Below are positions 47,880-58,860 of a stretch of DNA of 64,000 nt, piece after piece. The notes under the pieces were generated by a model. That model ran no database searches and was not told the DNA's origin. It saw only the letters and a program-made list of their open reading frames with translations. Position 1 is the first letter of the stretch. Each line of letters begins with the position of its first letter. The DNA comes from Conus ventricosus (Eukaryota; Mollusca; Gastropoda; Neogastropoda; Conidae). A program made the translations under genes and the position numbers. Location of the stretch: assembly GCA_018398815.1 (NCBI GenBank), contig CM031622.1, forward strand, positions 17,143,413-17,207,412, written 5' to 3'.

Positions 47880-49060
47880 TGGGGGTCATCGTGTTTTTTT
47901 TATTGTTTGTAATATTACGGCTCAGAATTTTTTGTCGTTTTTTCCGACCTTCTGTTCATTGCCTGCCACAAGGATTTCATTATTGTAGTTTATTATTGTA
48001 CCTTTTCTGGAGTCTGAGGTCAGAAGGCAGCATGTATAAACCACGCCAACAGCAAAGTCTACTTTTGATCTTCCCGTATTGTAAAACATTTTGGTACCTT
48101 TTTATACTTGAAGGTAATCAACTGTAGAATTAATGGCGTCCTCTAAATTTGCTAAGTATTGTTTTTGTGCGTCAAAGCCAGTAGAAGGATCAGTTATGTT
48201 CGATCTCGTTTGTGCTTGCGAACCTAGCAAACACCAAACGAAAGTGCGAATAGAGTCTTTTTTTTCGTTCTATTCCCGCTCTAGTTAGGCCCTTAAAGTG
48301 TCTAAAATAAATGTTGTCCACGCTGTTTTATGCTCTTGCTCTAGGGACCCAAGATGAACAGCTGTGCCTGAAGAGAAAGATGTAGAAGGGGATCCCAGTC
48401 ATAGTTATACTTTCTCGCACGCACCCCCAAAAATAAAGGGTGCCTAGACCATAATTAAAAGGGCCAACTTTTGTCTGAAGTCTGTCTGACCTTTAAAAAT
48501 TAAATTCGTACAATCCTTTTTAAAAGCCTTCATGTCTATTCTGTTGCTGAATGGATTAAACGTTTTTGTCATTTGGTAATGGCGCTTGCAGTTCAGTCAA
48601 AATACGTCTGAAGGGGTAAAGAAATGAAATCTAACACTGACCTCACCAAAGGATCAGGATGATTAAATGATCCGCATACGACCTCCACACCCAGTTGATG
48701 CACAAACACAGCAAAGTTTAACTGGTTCTGATAAAACTGCATCGGATGACTAAACCAAAATTTTGGGATGTAGTCTTTTTATAGGGGGGTTTAAAATATT
48801 TGTCCAATGGAGTACTCACCTTTACTGAAAGGCTCAGACGGGACACAGAAAGTCGAGGTGTTAGTTGTTATGTTTTTAAGATTGTAGTGCGGCCCAGCAG
48901 AATATTTTGCATCAGTAATTTAAACGCACTCATTTTATTTCGTTTAAAAAATGTTTGTAACAATAACAACTCAAACCGCCCTTCGTTTTTAGAGCATGCT
49001 GTTAAGAACGATTGCGGAACCCGAACGGGAGCGCTCCATGAAATATTTTAAAAAAGTCGT
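47880..49060 (-). pseudogene. Conserved Polinton structural-region protein, frameshifted
   Basis: Minus-strand blocks in different frames: QNQLNFAVFVHQLGVEVVCG, DPLVRSVLDF, RRILTELQAPLPNDKN, FNPFSNRIDMKAFKK, WTTFILDTLRA, FVWCLLGSQAQTRSN, GFDAQKQYLANLEDAINS and NYNNEILVAGNEQKVG. The order corresponds to a protein that I associate with Polinton capsid gene clusters, name unknown. No catalytic motif is seen. Many indels occur. Confidence 0.4.
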
Positions 49061-49169
49061 ATGGTTTAATATAACTGAATCCAAGAAAATAATAAGGTTC
49101 TAAAAGTTACAAATCAGGGGCCAAAGTTACCAGTAACCACTACCTGATGGTTATTACGGTTTTTGTTCG

Positions 49170-50320
49170 CTAAAAGAAGAAATGAGTAACTTCGACATTA
49201 CTCTCAAACTTAACAATGCAATCTGAAAACAATGTTAACATTCAAACCTGAAAAAGAAGAAGTAGTTTCTATTTTGATAAGAGCTAGCTAAAATGTTAGG
49301 CTTTAACAACTGACAATCGACCCACTCATAGTTTTAGAGTTGCGCCAACAAAACTACTTATGAGGGGAAAGTCCGCTCATCTTGCATTACATTCATTACT
49401 CTATGTTCATTTGGATGAGCTGAGCACTGATGAAAACTTATATGATGAAGGCCCTCAACTGTTTAAGAGCTCTTCCGTCAGGGAAAGCTGCATATTGCGA
49501 TTAGAAATTATACAATTCCCTAATTTACAGTTTAAAAGATTAGTTTGTGGGGGGGTCGGATCATTTAATATAAAAATCAAAGACAAAGCGGGAAATTGTG
49601 AAAAAGTGATAACCTACACATGTTTTAGAAATAAAATAATTATTGTTCTAAAAAATGTCGCAGGGCCAGAAGAACGGGAGTTACATTAGCGCCTTGAGGT
49701 GTAAAAACTTTAGAATTAAAAGACCTTGCAGACGTTTCGGACTTTGAACAAAATGGTTTAGATAGGCGCTTTGTATGGTTTTTAGTACACTAAAGATGGG
49801 GATTATAAACGCAAAGAGGTTGGCGACAGCAAAAAGTTTCCTAAACAGAACAACTGCGCAATCTAGAGGCAAATAATGTTGGCCAGTATAATATAAAATA
49901 ATTCGAAAACCTGACCTCAAATGGCACTTAGAACCATATTTTTGAATGGGACATAAAATTTGAATTCATAAGCCCATTTACATTTTTAGCCGTCAAAAAA
50001 GTTCAGAAAAGCATTCAACTCGGCCCTTTACATGTAAGTCTTATGCCAGAGACAATAGTCGGAAAGAATTGAAATAAACCGTATGGAATAAACATACATC
50101 CTCCACCCAAAAAAAACAGTTTTAAAGGACCTTCTACAAAATTACAGTTCTTTCCACAAATGAAATTAGGAGACACTTCACAATGATATTTGAAATTTTC
50201 TTCTTAAAAAATGAGGCGAGGGAAAGGGGCTGTAGGCGTCATGACGTCCTTTTAAAAGAATTCTAATTAGCTGGCAAAACTTAGACGTTGAAAAAAATTA
50301 AAGTTACCATCGTCGTTCTT
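49170..50320 (+). pseudogene. One or two plus-strand Polinton ORF remnants
   Basis: A frame opening MSNFDITLKLNNA (about 49182) leads, after frame changes, into an open stretch at 49360-49689 (LYVHLDELSTDENLYDEG, LRLEIIQFPNLQFKRLV). This strand-rich sequence could be the minor capsid (penton) protein. A new start MSQGQKNGSYISAL overlaps its end (about 49657) and continues brokenly to about 50300. Identity is not established. Confidence 0.3.
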
Positions 50321-50513
50321 CACAATGGCGAGGATATTAAGTCATAACAACAAGCAACAAAATCAATATTTGTCTAAATAGAAACAATCTTACAGAACTA
50401 AATTGGATTAATCTTACACATTAGGCCTTTGGGTTTTAAATTTTACTGAACAATTTTGACAGAGAGTATGATAAACATAATAACTGGATTAGATTAAATT
50501 CTGTTATAAAACT

Positions 50514-51050
50514 ATGGAGCAGTTAAACTTTATGACAAAAACCCCTCATTGTTCATTGATTTGTGGACAAACGGTTGTGGGGAAAAAAATAATTATCCTC
50601 AACCTATTACAAACAGTTTATCGCTATAATTTTGATTATATTGTAATTTTCTGCCCAACACTTAAATGGAACAAAGCATATCATGATAGAAGGTTTATAT
50701 GGACAGAGATGGCATATTTTTAGTTGATCCCAGCAATAAACTAGTGATGTCTAGAACACTTTAATAAATTGTTTGAAGGAACGCAGACACTATTATATAG
50801 ATGACGTTCACAGAAAGAGACATATTAAAAAAGAAAAACTTTGTCAAACTAGCTTTCAGTGGAAAGACATGCTGGGATAAGGTGTGGATTTATGTCAAAA
50901 AAATAACTCGGTTTAAAAGACTTTAGAGAACAGTTTTAAAAACTGTATTTTATTTCACATGAAAGACAGAGACGCATTTGATAATGTATGCGTGAAAATG
51001 ATGTTATTGAAAATGATCAGGAAAAACGCAGGATTAACAAAAACTGAAAT
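50514..51050 (+). pseudogene. Polinton A32-type DNA-packaging ATPase, frameshifted
   Basis: FtsK/HerA-like genome-packaging ATPase. The start is MEQLNFMTKTPHCSLICGQT, a P-loop in altered form (GQTVVGKK, where GQTGSGK-like is usual), then FDYIVIFCPTLKWNKAYHD (open to 50722), LEHFNKLFEGTQTLLY with a Walker B-like IDD/RDD region near 50795, and MKDRDAFDNV near the end. Frame changes follow 50720. The C-terminal codons run into the right inverted repeat and end near the TGA at about 51048. The usual length is about 230 residues; here all segments are recognisable. Confidence 0.75.
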
Positions 51051-51234
51051 CTGAAAATTAGTAAATTATATTGAAAACGGATTAATCCTACACAGTATGT
51101 TTGTTTGTAGGTCGTTAAATTTTTTTGGGTTTTTGAAGTCTTACTTGTCAGAAACTATAAAAGGGGGATTCTGGAGTCACCCGGTCGAAACTGGTTGAGA
51201 CCGGGGAGCCAGAATGCCCTTTTATAGTTCTCCC
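51005..51234 (-). repeat. Right terminal inverted repeat of the Polinton
   Basis: Inverted copy of 36705-36935. The outer 80 bp (51150-51232) again hold an inverted repeat (GAAACTATAAAAGG / CCTTTTATAGTTC arms) around the inner CCCGGTC/GACCGGG pair, here imperfect by a few bases. Confidence 0.88.
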
Positions 51235-51266
51235 CATGCACACATCTCAGCCCGCTCCCCACAAAC

Positions 51267-51547
51267 CTGGAAACTGGGGACAAACCCTCGTCGGCACGGC
51301 ACGGACACCTGGCAGAGGGGGACTGAAAGCAGTCCCTGCCGTCGTCAGCACGAGCACGCTCCATCAGGTCGCCGATGCACTCGGTGCACAGCGTGTGGTG
51401 GCAGGGCAGGAAGCGTGGGGACCGGTACGTGTCGTAGCACACGGGGCACGTCAGATCCACTATGTCTCCTTCGGCCAGGGCGCCGCCAGAGGCCGCTAAG
51501 CCCATTAGGCTGTGAGTGGAACTACCGCTGGAGTCTTTGCTGGCCAT
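51267..51547 (-). CDS. TRIM-type E3 ubiquitin ligase, exon 1 (start and RING), one indel
   Basis: RBCC/TRIM proteins transfer ubiquitin through a RING that binds the E2. The ATG at 51547 is the first of the frame. Residues 34-57 are the first RING half, C34-x2-C37, C49-x-H51, C54-x2-C57 (CPVCYDTYRSPRFLPCHHTL, CTEC). The last zinc pair lies across a missing base near 51318: downstream the other frame reads PLCQVSVPC and ends FVPSFQ at the donor CCAG|GTTTGT (51266). With that base the exon is 282 bp, in phase with exon 2. Taken together the six exons give about 619 residues, RING-B-box-coiled coil-propeller-like. Orthology is not resolved. The Polinton begins 33 bp beyond the donor. Confidence 0.85.
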
Positions 51548-51715
51548 GGTCGGCTGGGTGGGATTGTTGTGTGGGTGTGGTGCGTAGGGCTGGGTGGGAT
51601 TGTTGTGTGGATGCAGTGCGTAGGGCTGGGTGATATTGTTGTGTGGGTGTAGTGCGCAGGGCTGGCTTGGATTGTTGTGTGGGTGTAGCGTGTAGAGGTC
51701 TGTTGTCTAGACGTT
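51548..51715. repeat. 37-bp minisatellite directly upstream of the TRIM start codon
   Basis: Four copies of a unit containing GGCTGGGTGGGATTGTTGTG, starting within 10 bp of the ATG, so in the 5' UTR or promoter. A CA tract follows (51729-51763). Confidence 0.85.
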
Positions 51716-51731
51716 TATCTCCGGTTGCTGG

Positions 51732-51765
<34 letters not shown>

Positions 51766-51849
51766 AGGCAACTGTGGCATCTTTTTGTAGATTCCAATGC
51801 ACACTGTACAAAATGACCAACAAAAATGTGTACAGTGGTTCACAGCTTG

Positions 51850-52085
51850 TAGGATTCTTTATTTGCATTGTGGCTTTAGTTTTGTTCTTTATCTAAGTTG
51901 CTGCAAAGTTAGAATACCGAGTTTTATGGTATGATTCTTTGCATTGTGATTTTAGTTTTGTTCTTTATCTAAGTTGCTGCAAAGTTGGAATACCGACTTT
52001 TATGGTATGATTCTTTGTTTGCATTTGTGCCTTTTGTTTTGTTCTTTATCTAAGTTGTTGCAATGTTGGAATACAGAGTTTTCCT
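51850..52085. repeat. Tandem repeat of about 80 bp, three copies
   Basis: Units share TTTAGTTTTGTTCTTTATCT, AAGTTGCTGCAAAGTT and TATGGTATGATTCTTTG. Beyond it, 52295-52640 holds several C runs of 15-25 bases with no gene. Confidence 0.85.
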
Positions 52086-52708
52086 TCTCTTTTTCTTCCT
52101 ATCCTTCTACTTTTTTCTATCTTTTTTGTTTTTTTGTTCGTTATTTGTTCTGCCTTTCTGACAAACCGAATCGCGCTTCCTGGTTTCTATGTCCCCTGTA
52201 ATATGACAAACCTGTGTGACATGTCGAACTTCACATCACAACCAACACTCCATCCACTCCTTCACCAACCCTCTTGCACAAACTGTACAAACACACATAC
52301 CCCCCCCCCCCCCCCTCTGTCTCTCTCTTTGTGTCACAAACGGCAGTATAAATTTCAAACCTATGCCAACTCTTCTCTCTCAAAAACTCCCCCCCCCCCT
52401 CCCCCCCCCCCCCCCCCCCCCTGCCCCCTGACTTGGCGACAATGACGCAGCGCGAAAAAAAATACATCATTCTGTAACCACGTCGCCCGCCTCTCCCCCT
52501 TCCCCCTCTCTCTCCTCTCCCCTCCCTTAGCGGATAGTGCTACAATGGAAGAGGAGAATTTCAACTAAACACTAAGACAAAGGACCCTCTCTACACACAC
52601 TCCCCCCCCCCCCCCCCCCCCCACTCCCCGCATATTCACCACCTGCACATCGATGGTCGTGCATGAGGCTCGCAAATGACACAATTATGTTAAACCGCGC
52701 TTTGTCAA

Positions 52709-55700
52709 TTGGCATGTGCTACTATAGGCGCTGAAACACAATCCCGAAATTTTACGGCACCAGCGTGGTTTCAAACGTTCAAAACTGGTCCATTCCATGG
52801 TAGGGGATGGGAGACGACAACCCCCCCTCCCCCACCCTCCCTTTTCTTTGACACAAAGTCAATCAGAGCAGGAGCCGGAATAGCCTATAAAAAGGGGAAA
52901 CTGAGTCCCTGCCATTCGATGATTCAATCACTCTACACCACAAAAAACAAACTCCCCACAATCGACGGCTTCTACCTGCCAGTTGTGGGCCTTAAGGGAT
53001 CGAGTTATGGTGGCGACTTACATCAGCACCAACTAACATACAGCACCATCCAAGTTTCCACCAACCAAACCAGATGTCGACTAACCACATGTGTTGTTGC
53101 CATACCAACGCACAAGAACCGATCTATCAATCTAGCCAACATCTACTATTCTGAGGGAAGCAAAACCACAGCAAACGTCACCTGGCTCAACGACCTCGGA
53201 ACAGACGATAATAGCTGGGTAGTAGCCGGAGACTTCAACGTCAGTCACTGACTGTGGGACGCTGGGCAAACACGGGAAACCGGAAATCACATAGCCGACA
53301 TAGTCACCAACTCAACATGGTCCTCCTCAATGATGGGTCCATCACCCGAATAGGCCAAAAGGGACAGAAGAGCAGCGCCATCGACCTGACCATGACGACA
53401 CCAAACCTCAGCCTAGATGCAGAGTGGACAGTAGGAACGGACCACCTTCAGTCCGACCACCTGCCTCTACACCTTGTGCTCCAATCCGCCGACCCTACAC
53501 CCACGGCAATGGACACCAGACCCCAATTTCAGTACCACAGAGCTGAGTGGGACTGCTTCGCACAGCTACTTGCTACTGAATGCGACTCCAGCAACCCGAG
53601 AGACCTAGACATCAACATCTACCATGACACCATGAAAGCCATGATCCTTCGAGCAGCAGATGCTGCCATCCCAAAGAGGGTGCCAGGCACGGATGGACCA
53701 CACCAGCACTCAGCAGCCTGGTGGAACGAAGAATGCACCAAAGCTATCAGCAAAAAACAACGCATTCTCTGTAAGTTCCAGAAAGATCTCTCCAAAGACA
53801 ACAAAGCCAAACTGATCGAAGCCACCGACCAATTCCAAGTCATAGCCGATGAAGCCAAAAGGGACCACTGGGAACGATTCTGCAAAGAAGAAATATGTGA
53901 ACCCACAGACAGACCCAAAATATGGAAAAATGTGCAACAGATGAAGAAGCAGAGACGTCGACCAGAGCGTCCCCTCATCGTAGACGGCCAGCTTACAAAA
54001 ATTACACAAGAAAAGGCCGAAGCACTCGCCAGCACATTCTCCAAGGCAAGCAAATCGTGCCATCCCCCTGCTGAGATGCTCCTATGCAGACGGGGGGCAG
54101 AAACCAACTTCACCATACCAGCACCGGACAACTCTGGCGCCATTAACAGCAGCCTAACCCTGGAAGAAGTGAAGATGGCAATCACCAGCCTAGATTCGGC
54201 CACAAAGCCACAGGAGAAGATCCCATCTCCTATCACATAATTAAACGGTTCCCAGATCCCATGGTGCGAGTACTACACTCGTTCTACCAAGTCTGCTGGG
54301 ACTCTGGAAACATCCCGAAGGCTTGGAAGACAGCATATTGTTGTAGCGATCCCCAAGGATGGGAAACCAACCCACCTTCCCTCCAGTTACCGACCTGTCG
54401 CCTTAACGCCCTACCTCGGAAAAATCTACGAGAGAGTCCTGAAGAACAGACTGGAACACCATCTGGAGACACACAATATCCTACCTCTTTGCCAGGCTGG
54501 CTTCAGAAAAGGACGCAACTGTATGGAGCACGTTGTCCAACTCCTTGAAGATGCCAAATGCTTGACCCTGCCAAACAAATCCAAACAACCGTCGCTACCT
54601 TCTTGATATCAAGAAGGCCTTCGACACAGTCTGGCATTCCATACTTCTGGACAAGATCGGAGTCCTCGGCATTTCAGGCCTGATGTACCAGTTCATTTCA
54701 ACCTTCCTGGACTCCAAGAAATGGCTGTGAAAGTGGGACCTTCCATATCCCGGATGCACACCCAAGACATGGCGTGCTAAAGGCGGTGTGATAGCACCAA
54801 CCCTCTCCAGTATCATGCTGCATGATATCAAGAAGTCCCTCAACCAAGACCAAATCAGCCAGTGCTTTCCCTATACACCGACGATTTGGCCATCTGGTCT
54901 AACATGATGGAGACACACACAGTATGCCAAATGAGACCGTACCAAAAGGACATAGACAACATCCAGTCCTACAAGAAAGACAACGGCTTTGAACTGTCGT
55001 CTGAGAAGACAGTTCTAATGGCCTTCACAAAATGCAAGAGGAACTTGGATAACTACCACATAAGAGTAGCTGACCAGCTCATATTTCCCAGCAAGGAAGC
55101 CAAGTTCCTGGGCGTGACCATCACTCCCAACTTCACCTGGGAGAAGCACATCAGGGAGCTCACCACCAAAGCCACTAGAGCGGTGGGACTCATAAAATCG
55201 CTAAAGCAAGAACCCTGGGCTACACCAGAGAGCCTGATCCACCTGACAGGAGCCCTGGTGCGATCAAGACTGACCTATGGCCATGAAGCGTTCTTCACTG
55301 CACCAAAAACCTCATGGCAAAAACTCGAATGAGTGGAACTGGCAGCCCTCAAGCATGCCTTTAGCGTCAGCCGACTCGCCATCAACGACCTTGTTTACCA
55401 GGAAGCAGGAGGGCTTCCCCTCAAGGACGAATGTCGCCGTAGAAACGCGAACTTCGAAGCCCGTGTCTCAGCAGTAGGCACCACTGTGAAAGTTACCCTC
55501 CAGGACAACCCAAGCACACGGTACGCCGCCTACGGGCACTTCCTCAAAGAAAGGAAGGCAGACCTCCACAGACGGACATCGCCCTTCAGTGACCAGACCA
55601 AAGAAATCTGGGCAAGGGCCAGCACCAGACCACATGACATGGAACCAACTCCTACACATCCCCTACCACCATGGGAACTGAAGAAACCACAAATCATCCA

Positions 55701-56870
55701 TCAATATGGAGGGACCACGCCCAAGAAAGACAACCCACTCTACTTGTCAACACTGGCAAAGGAAAATATGGGAGTAGAATACGACCATCACCCAAAACTC
55801 TACACTGACGGCTCAGTGCTAGAAAACGGTGAGGCAGGATGCGATCTGGTTATCCCAGAACTCAAAACCACCAAGCAGTACCGACTACCCAAAGGGATCA
55901 GCATTTTTACTGCCAAACTCTACGACATTTTAAAGGCCTGTGCTTCCATCAATGACATGCCACGAATTCCCCAGGCCGTGATCATCCTAACGGACTCTAA
56001 GTCCTCATTGCAAAGCTTGTCGACAGGGGGATGAAGAATCGACAGGAGCTCCAAGCCGAAATCCTGTTCCTAGCTCACGAAATTATCTGTAAAGGAACAG
56101 ACTTTACCCCGATGTGGCTGCCCTCCCATACAGGAATCAAGGGCAATGACATGGCGGACAGTGCCGCCAAAATCGCCACCCACAAGAACTGGTCACCTAC
56201 GACTATCTCTGGCTGAAGTTACCAGCAAATCCCAACAAGCCGCCTACGACATCAGGAACGACGCTATGAAGGCCCAATGTGCCAAGCGAGGATGGGTGTT
56301 CATCCCTATGAAAGAAAAACTCCACGACTCCGACTTCCCCGAGGACTCCAGCAAATCCTCCGACGGACCAGGACAGGATACCACAGATGTGTCCTCCTGG
56401 GCCTGAGCTGCCAATGCGGGTCAGAGGCCTCTCTCCAACACGCCCTGAGTGACAGCACTGCCCTCCCCGTCGCCATGACCACCATCCGAGACTATGGACG
56501 AACACACCAACTACAGCTGCATGAATTTCTACTGCCGCACCCAACCCTCGGAACTCAACCCATGAGGATGCCCTGGTGTCCTCTGGACTCGACAACTGGT
56601 CCTAACCCACCCCAGAAGAAGACGAAATGAACATCAACAATTACAACAAAAGGAGACAACAACTTAAACGACTACCACCATCGAATGACAACAATAACCA
56701 ACCGCACCCCGAAAATCTCTTAAATCCAATGACACCAAAGACTACCATGAATGAAAGACATGTCCCTAAAAGCTTTCGCTATGAGGACGTAAAACTCAAC
56801 TATTCCTTTCCCTGCCATTCACTGTTTTCACAGATCAGCTGTAACAATATAGTGTAGCCACAAAGACATC
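52709..56870 (+). mobile_element. I-group-like LINE with endonuclease, RT and RNase H, 5'-truncated and broken
   Basis: Non-LTR retrotransposon ORF2. The apurinic-type endonuclease is partial: AGAGIAYKKGKLSPCHS, LANIYYSEG, WVVAGDFNVSH, then HLQSDHLPL. Reverse transcriptase: DSGNIPKAWKTA, YRPVALTPYLGKIYER (other frame), AGFRKGRNCMEHVVQLLEDA, LLDIKKAFDTVWH, and catalytic YTDDLAIWS. RNase H: LYTDGSVLENGEAG, ILTDSKSSLQSL, WLPSHTGIKGNDMADSAAK. The usual Glu between the first two RNase H Asp motifs is not obvious (TAKLYDIL). The zinc-like tail CQCGSEASLQHAL ends near 56440. An in-frame TGA at 53249, frameshifts near 53330, 54240, 54570 and 54850, and stops at 55330 and 56032 make it inactive. RNase H places it in the I/LOA/Nimb group. 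Confidence 0.85.
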
Positions 56871-58431
56871 AGGGGTAAACCAGCGAGAGTGCACAGTTAT
56901 CTCACTATACTTTAAACCTCCTTGTCTAGGATTCACTGATCTCCCAGAAATGTAAGTTGAAACTATGTTTCTAAATTTTAAGACTATGTATTGATTGTAT
57001 GTGTGCCATGTGGTTTAACAGTATAACTTTTTGCCAATACTTGGTGACATCTATCAAGATGATGAATGAGTATTCTGCTGAAACTGTTTACCACAACTTG
57101 GTACAAGCTCTTACCATGCTTGGTTAAGATTCTTTGTTAACAATCTGACCACCATTCTTTGTGTACAATCTGACTTTTGCCAGTATGCAATTCTATCTTT
57201 TAAGATGATAATTGAATGATAAATTCTGATCAGAAAAGCATTATACCTATCTTAGGTGAAAACTGTAAGTTGATTTATGAATACTGTTGATTGTTGGAAT
57301 GCTTTGTAGTGTGTGACTCTAAGTCTACACCACATGTGTACTTGGGCTAAGTGTATTCCAAGTTACTGCAATTCAATTCATAGGAAAAATTGAAGAGTTA
57401 TTTGACTAAGGTTGTTTAGCATTGTATTACTGTCTCCTACCCTTTCGTAAACTCCGCTCAAAATCGGAACAAAAGTGGAGATTGATCTTCATAGCATATA
57501 TATTTGTGCTAGTCTGATCCTTTGTGGCCGAGATCTCACACATTTTCTGAAAGCCAGAGGGCAAGTGTGTAAACTCGACAAGCCACACTCTCAGCTACTT
57601 AACTACAGGCCAGGTTCTATTTGTTCTAGAATCTTGGACCCTATCTACCCTGTTGCATGTATGAACTATTATTGTTCTCCAAAGGTCAGATGCAGCTGAT
57701 CGTCTACACGGTATGCAGCACAATCTATGCCATGCATCTCTTGCGAGTTCGCAGTCTAAAACTGTGAGTACGAATCCTGCCGGTGCCGACACGGAGGGGA
57801 GGAGGGGCGGGGTGGAGAGGGCAAATTTCGCTGTCTGCCTGGACCTGCTGTCGTTCCGGTGGTCCCAGTGTAGTGTTACAGATTCTCAGCCCCCCAACAC
57901 TCTTGGCATTGTTGATCCGTCCGCCAACTCACCCATGCTATCAGTGTCATACGGTCTGTGTGCCTTTGTTTTCGGCCCTGATGAGGAAAACAGTGTGAGG
58001 TGGCTGGTTTTTCTTTTATTTTCTTATGTTTATCGTTTTTTCTATTCTTTCCTTTAGCATTATGTGTTAGTGCTTTTAGCGATGTGTTCAAACATGTTTT
58101 TTTCCCATTTCCTCGTTGGAAGTTTTCCTGTTTTCTTTACTATCAAAACAGAAGGCGAAAAGAATATTTTAAGTCTGTAACTACTTTTTCAGTGTTAAAG
58201 GAAATCTTAAATGAGACAGGAAACAGCAAACAGTAATTTACGAACAAGTTATGGACGTGTAATCATTTCATCATGAGAGAAACAGGTACCCTTCTTGTTC
58301 GTTAATGTTCTTTCTTTCTTTCTGCGTACGCAGGCTGATACTCCTGCGGACACTCCCTGTATAGCCAGCCTGGCAGTGGAGTTTTGTGTGTATGACCCTT
58401 TTTTTATCCCGCCATTAAGGCAGCCATACTC
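56871..58431. other. Unique sequence, no gene recognised
   Basis: AT-rich non-coding DNA. Frames of up to 114 codons (57713-58057) show no domain. The LINE 3' end is not marked by a clear poly(A). Confidence 0.45.
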
Positions 58432-58713
58432 CATCTTCGGGAAGGTGCATGCTATGTGTCACGTGTCATCCATACCAACGGCCAAACTGGCCTTCTCTTC
58501 CGAAAGTTGGTGATGGGATTTTACGTGTGTGCAAGATGTTATGCGTGCGTTCACACACGGAACCTCGGTTTATAGTCTCATTCGAAGGACTATATGGGGA
58601 ATGGAGTCAGAACCAATGTTAACTCCGAGGGAAAAATCCCCCTATACCGAAATTCGAATCCGCAACCCCAGGATCACGAGTCCGGCGCTCTACCAAATGA
58701 GCTATCCGGCCCC
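58432..58713 (-). mobile_element. tRNA-derived SINE, family B
   Basis: Minus strand from 58713: GCCGGATAGCTCATTTGGTA + GAGCG (A box), an anticodon-like arm reading CTCGTGA (CGT, threonine-like), GGATTCGAATTTC (B box). The central module follows: CCTTCGAATGAGACTATAAA, GGTTCCGTGTG, CTTGCACACACGTAAAATCC, as in the SINE at 18451. The head differs between the two. Confidence 0.7.
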
Positions 58714-58744
58714 CGTTCGTTAATGTGTTAGTGCTATTTTTGTT

Positions 58745-58860
58745 GTGAGAGAGTAAGTGAGTGAGTGTGAGTGAGTGAGTGAGGGAGTGAGTGAGTGTGC
58801 GTGCGTGCGTGCGTGCGTGCGTGTATGTGTATGTGTGTGTGTGTGTGTGTGTGTGAGGGA
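58745..58860. repeat. GAGT/GTGC/TG microsatellites
   Basis: Adjacent GAGT, GTGC and TG tracts. Confidence 0.9.

Larger units (their letters stand above)
36705..51234. mobile_element. Polinton/Maverick (adintovirus-like) element, 14.5 kb
   Basis: Self-synthesising DNA transposon/virus-like element. Evidence: the direct repeat CATGCA lies immediately left (36699-36704) and right (51235-51240), the 6-bp target duplication typical of Polintons. The ends are inverted copies of about 230 bp. Inside are an rve integrase, a protein-primed type B DNA polymerase, an A32-type packaging ATPase and a capsid-like protein, together the diagnostic gene set. All larger genes are broken by frameshifts and stops. 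It lies wholly within intron 1 of the TRIM gene, 33 bp from the donor of exon 1. Confidence 0.9.

Noticed and set aside
57940..58020. CTGATGAGGAAAACAG near 57978 as a hammerhead core
   Set aside because: No stem II closing on a GAAA follows.
58625..58713. Genuine tRNA-Thr gene on the minus strand
   Set aside because: A and B boxes are present, but the T arm and acceptor stem do not pair properly and the sequence continues into the SINE central module.
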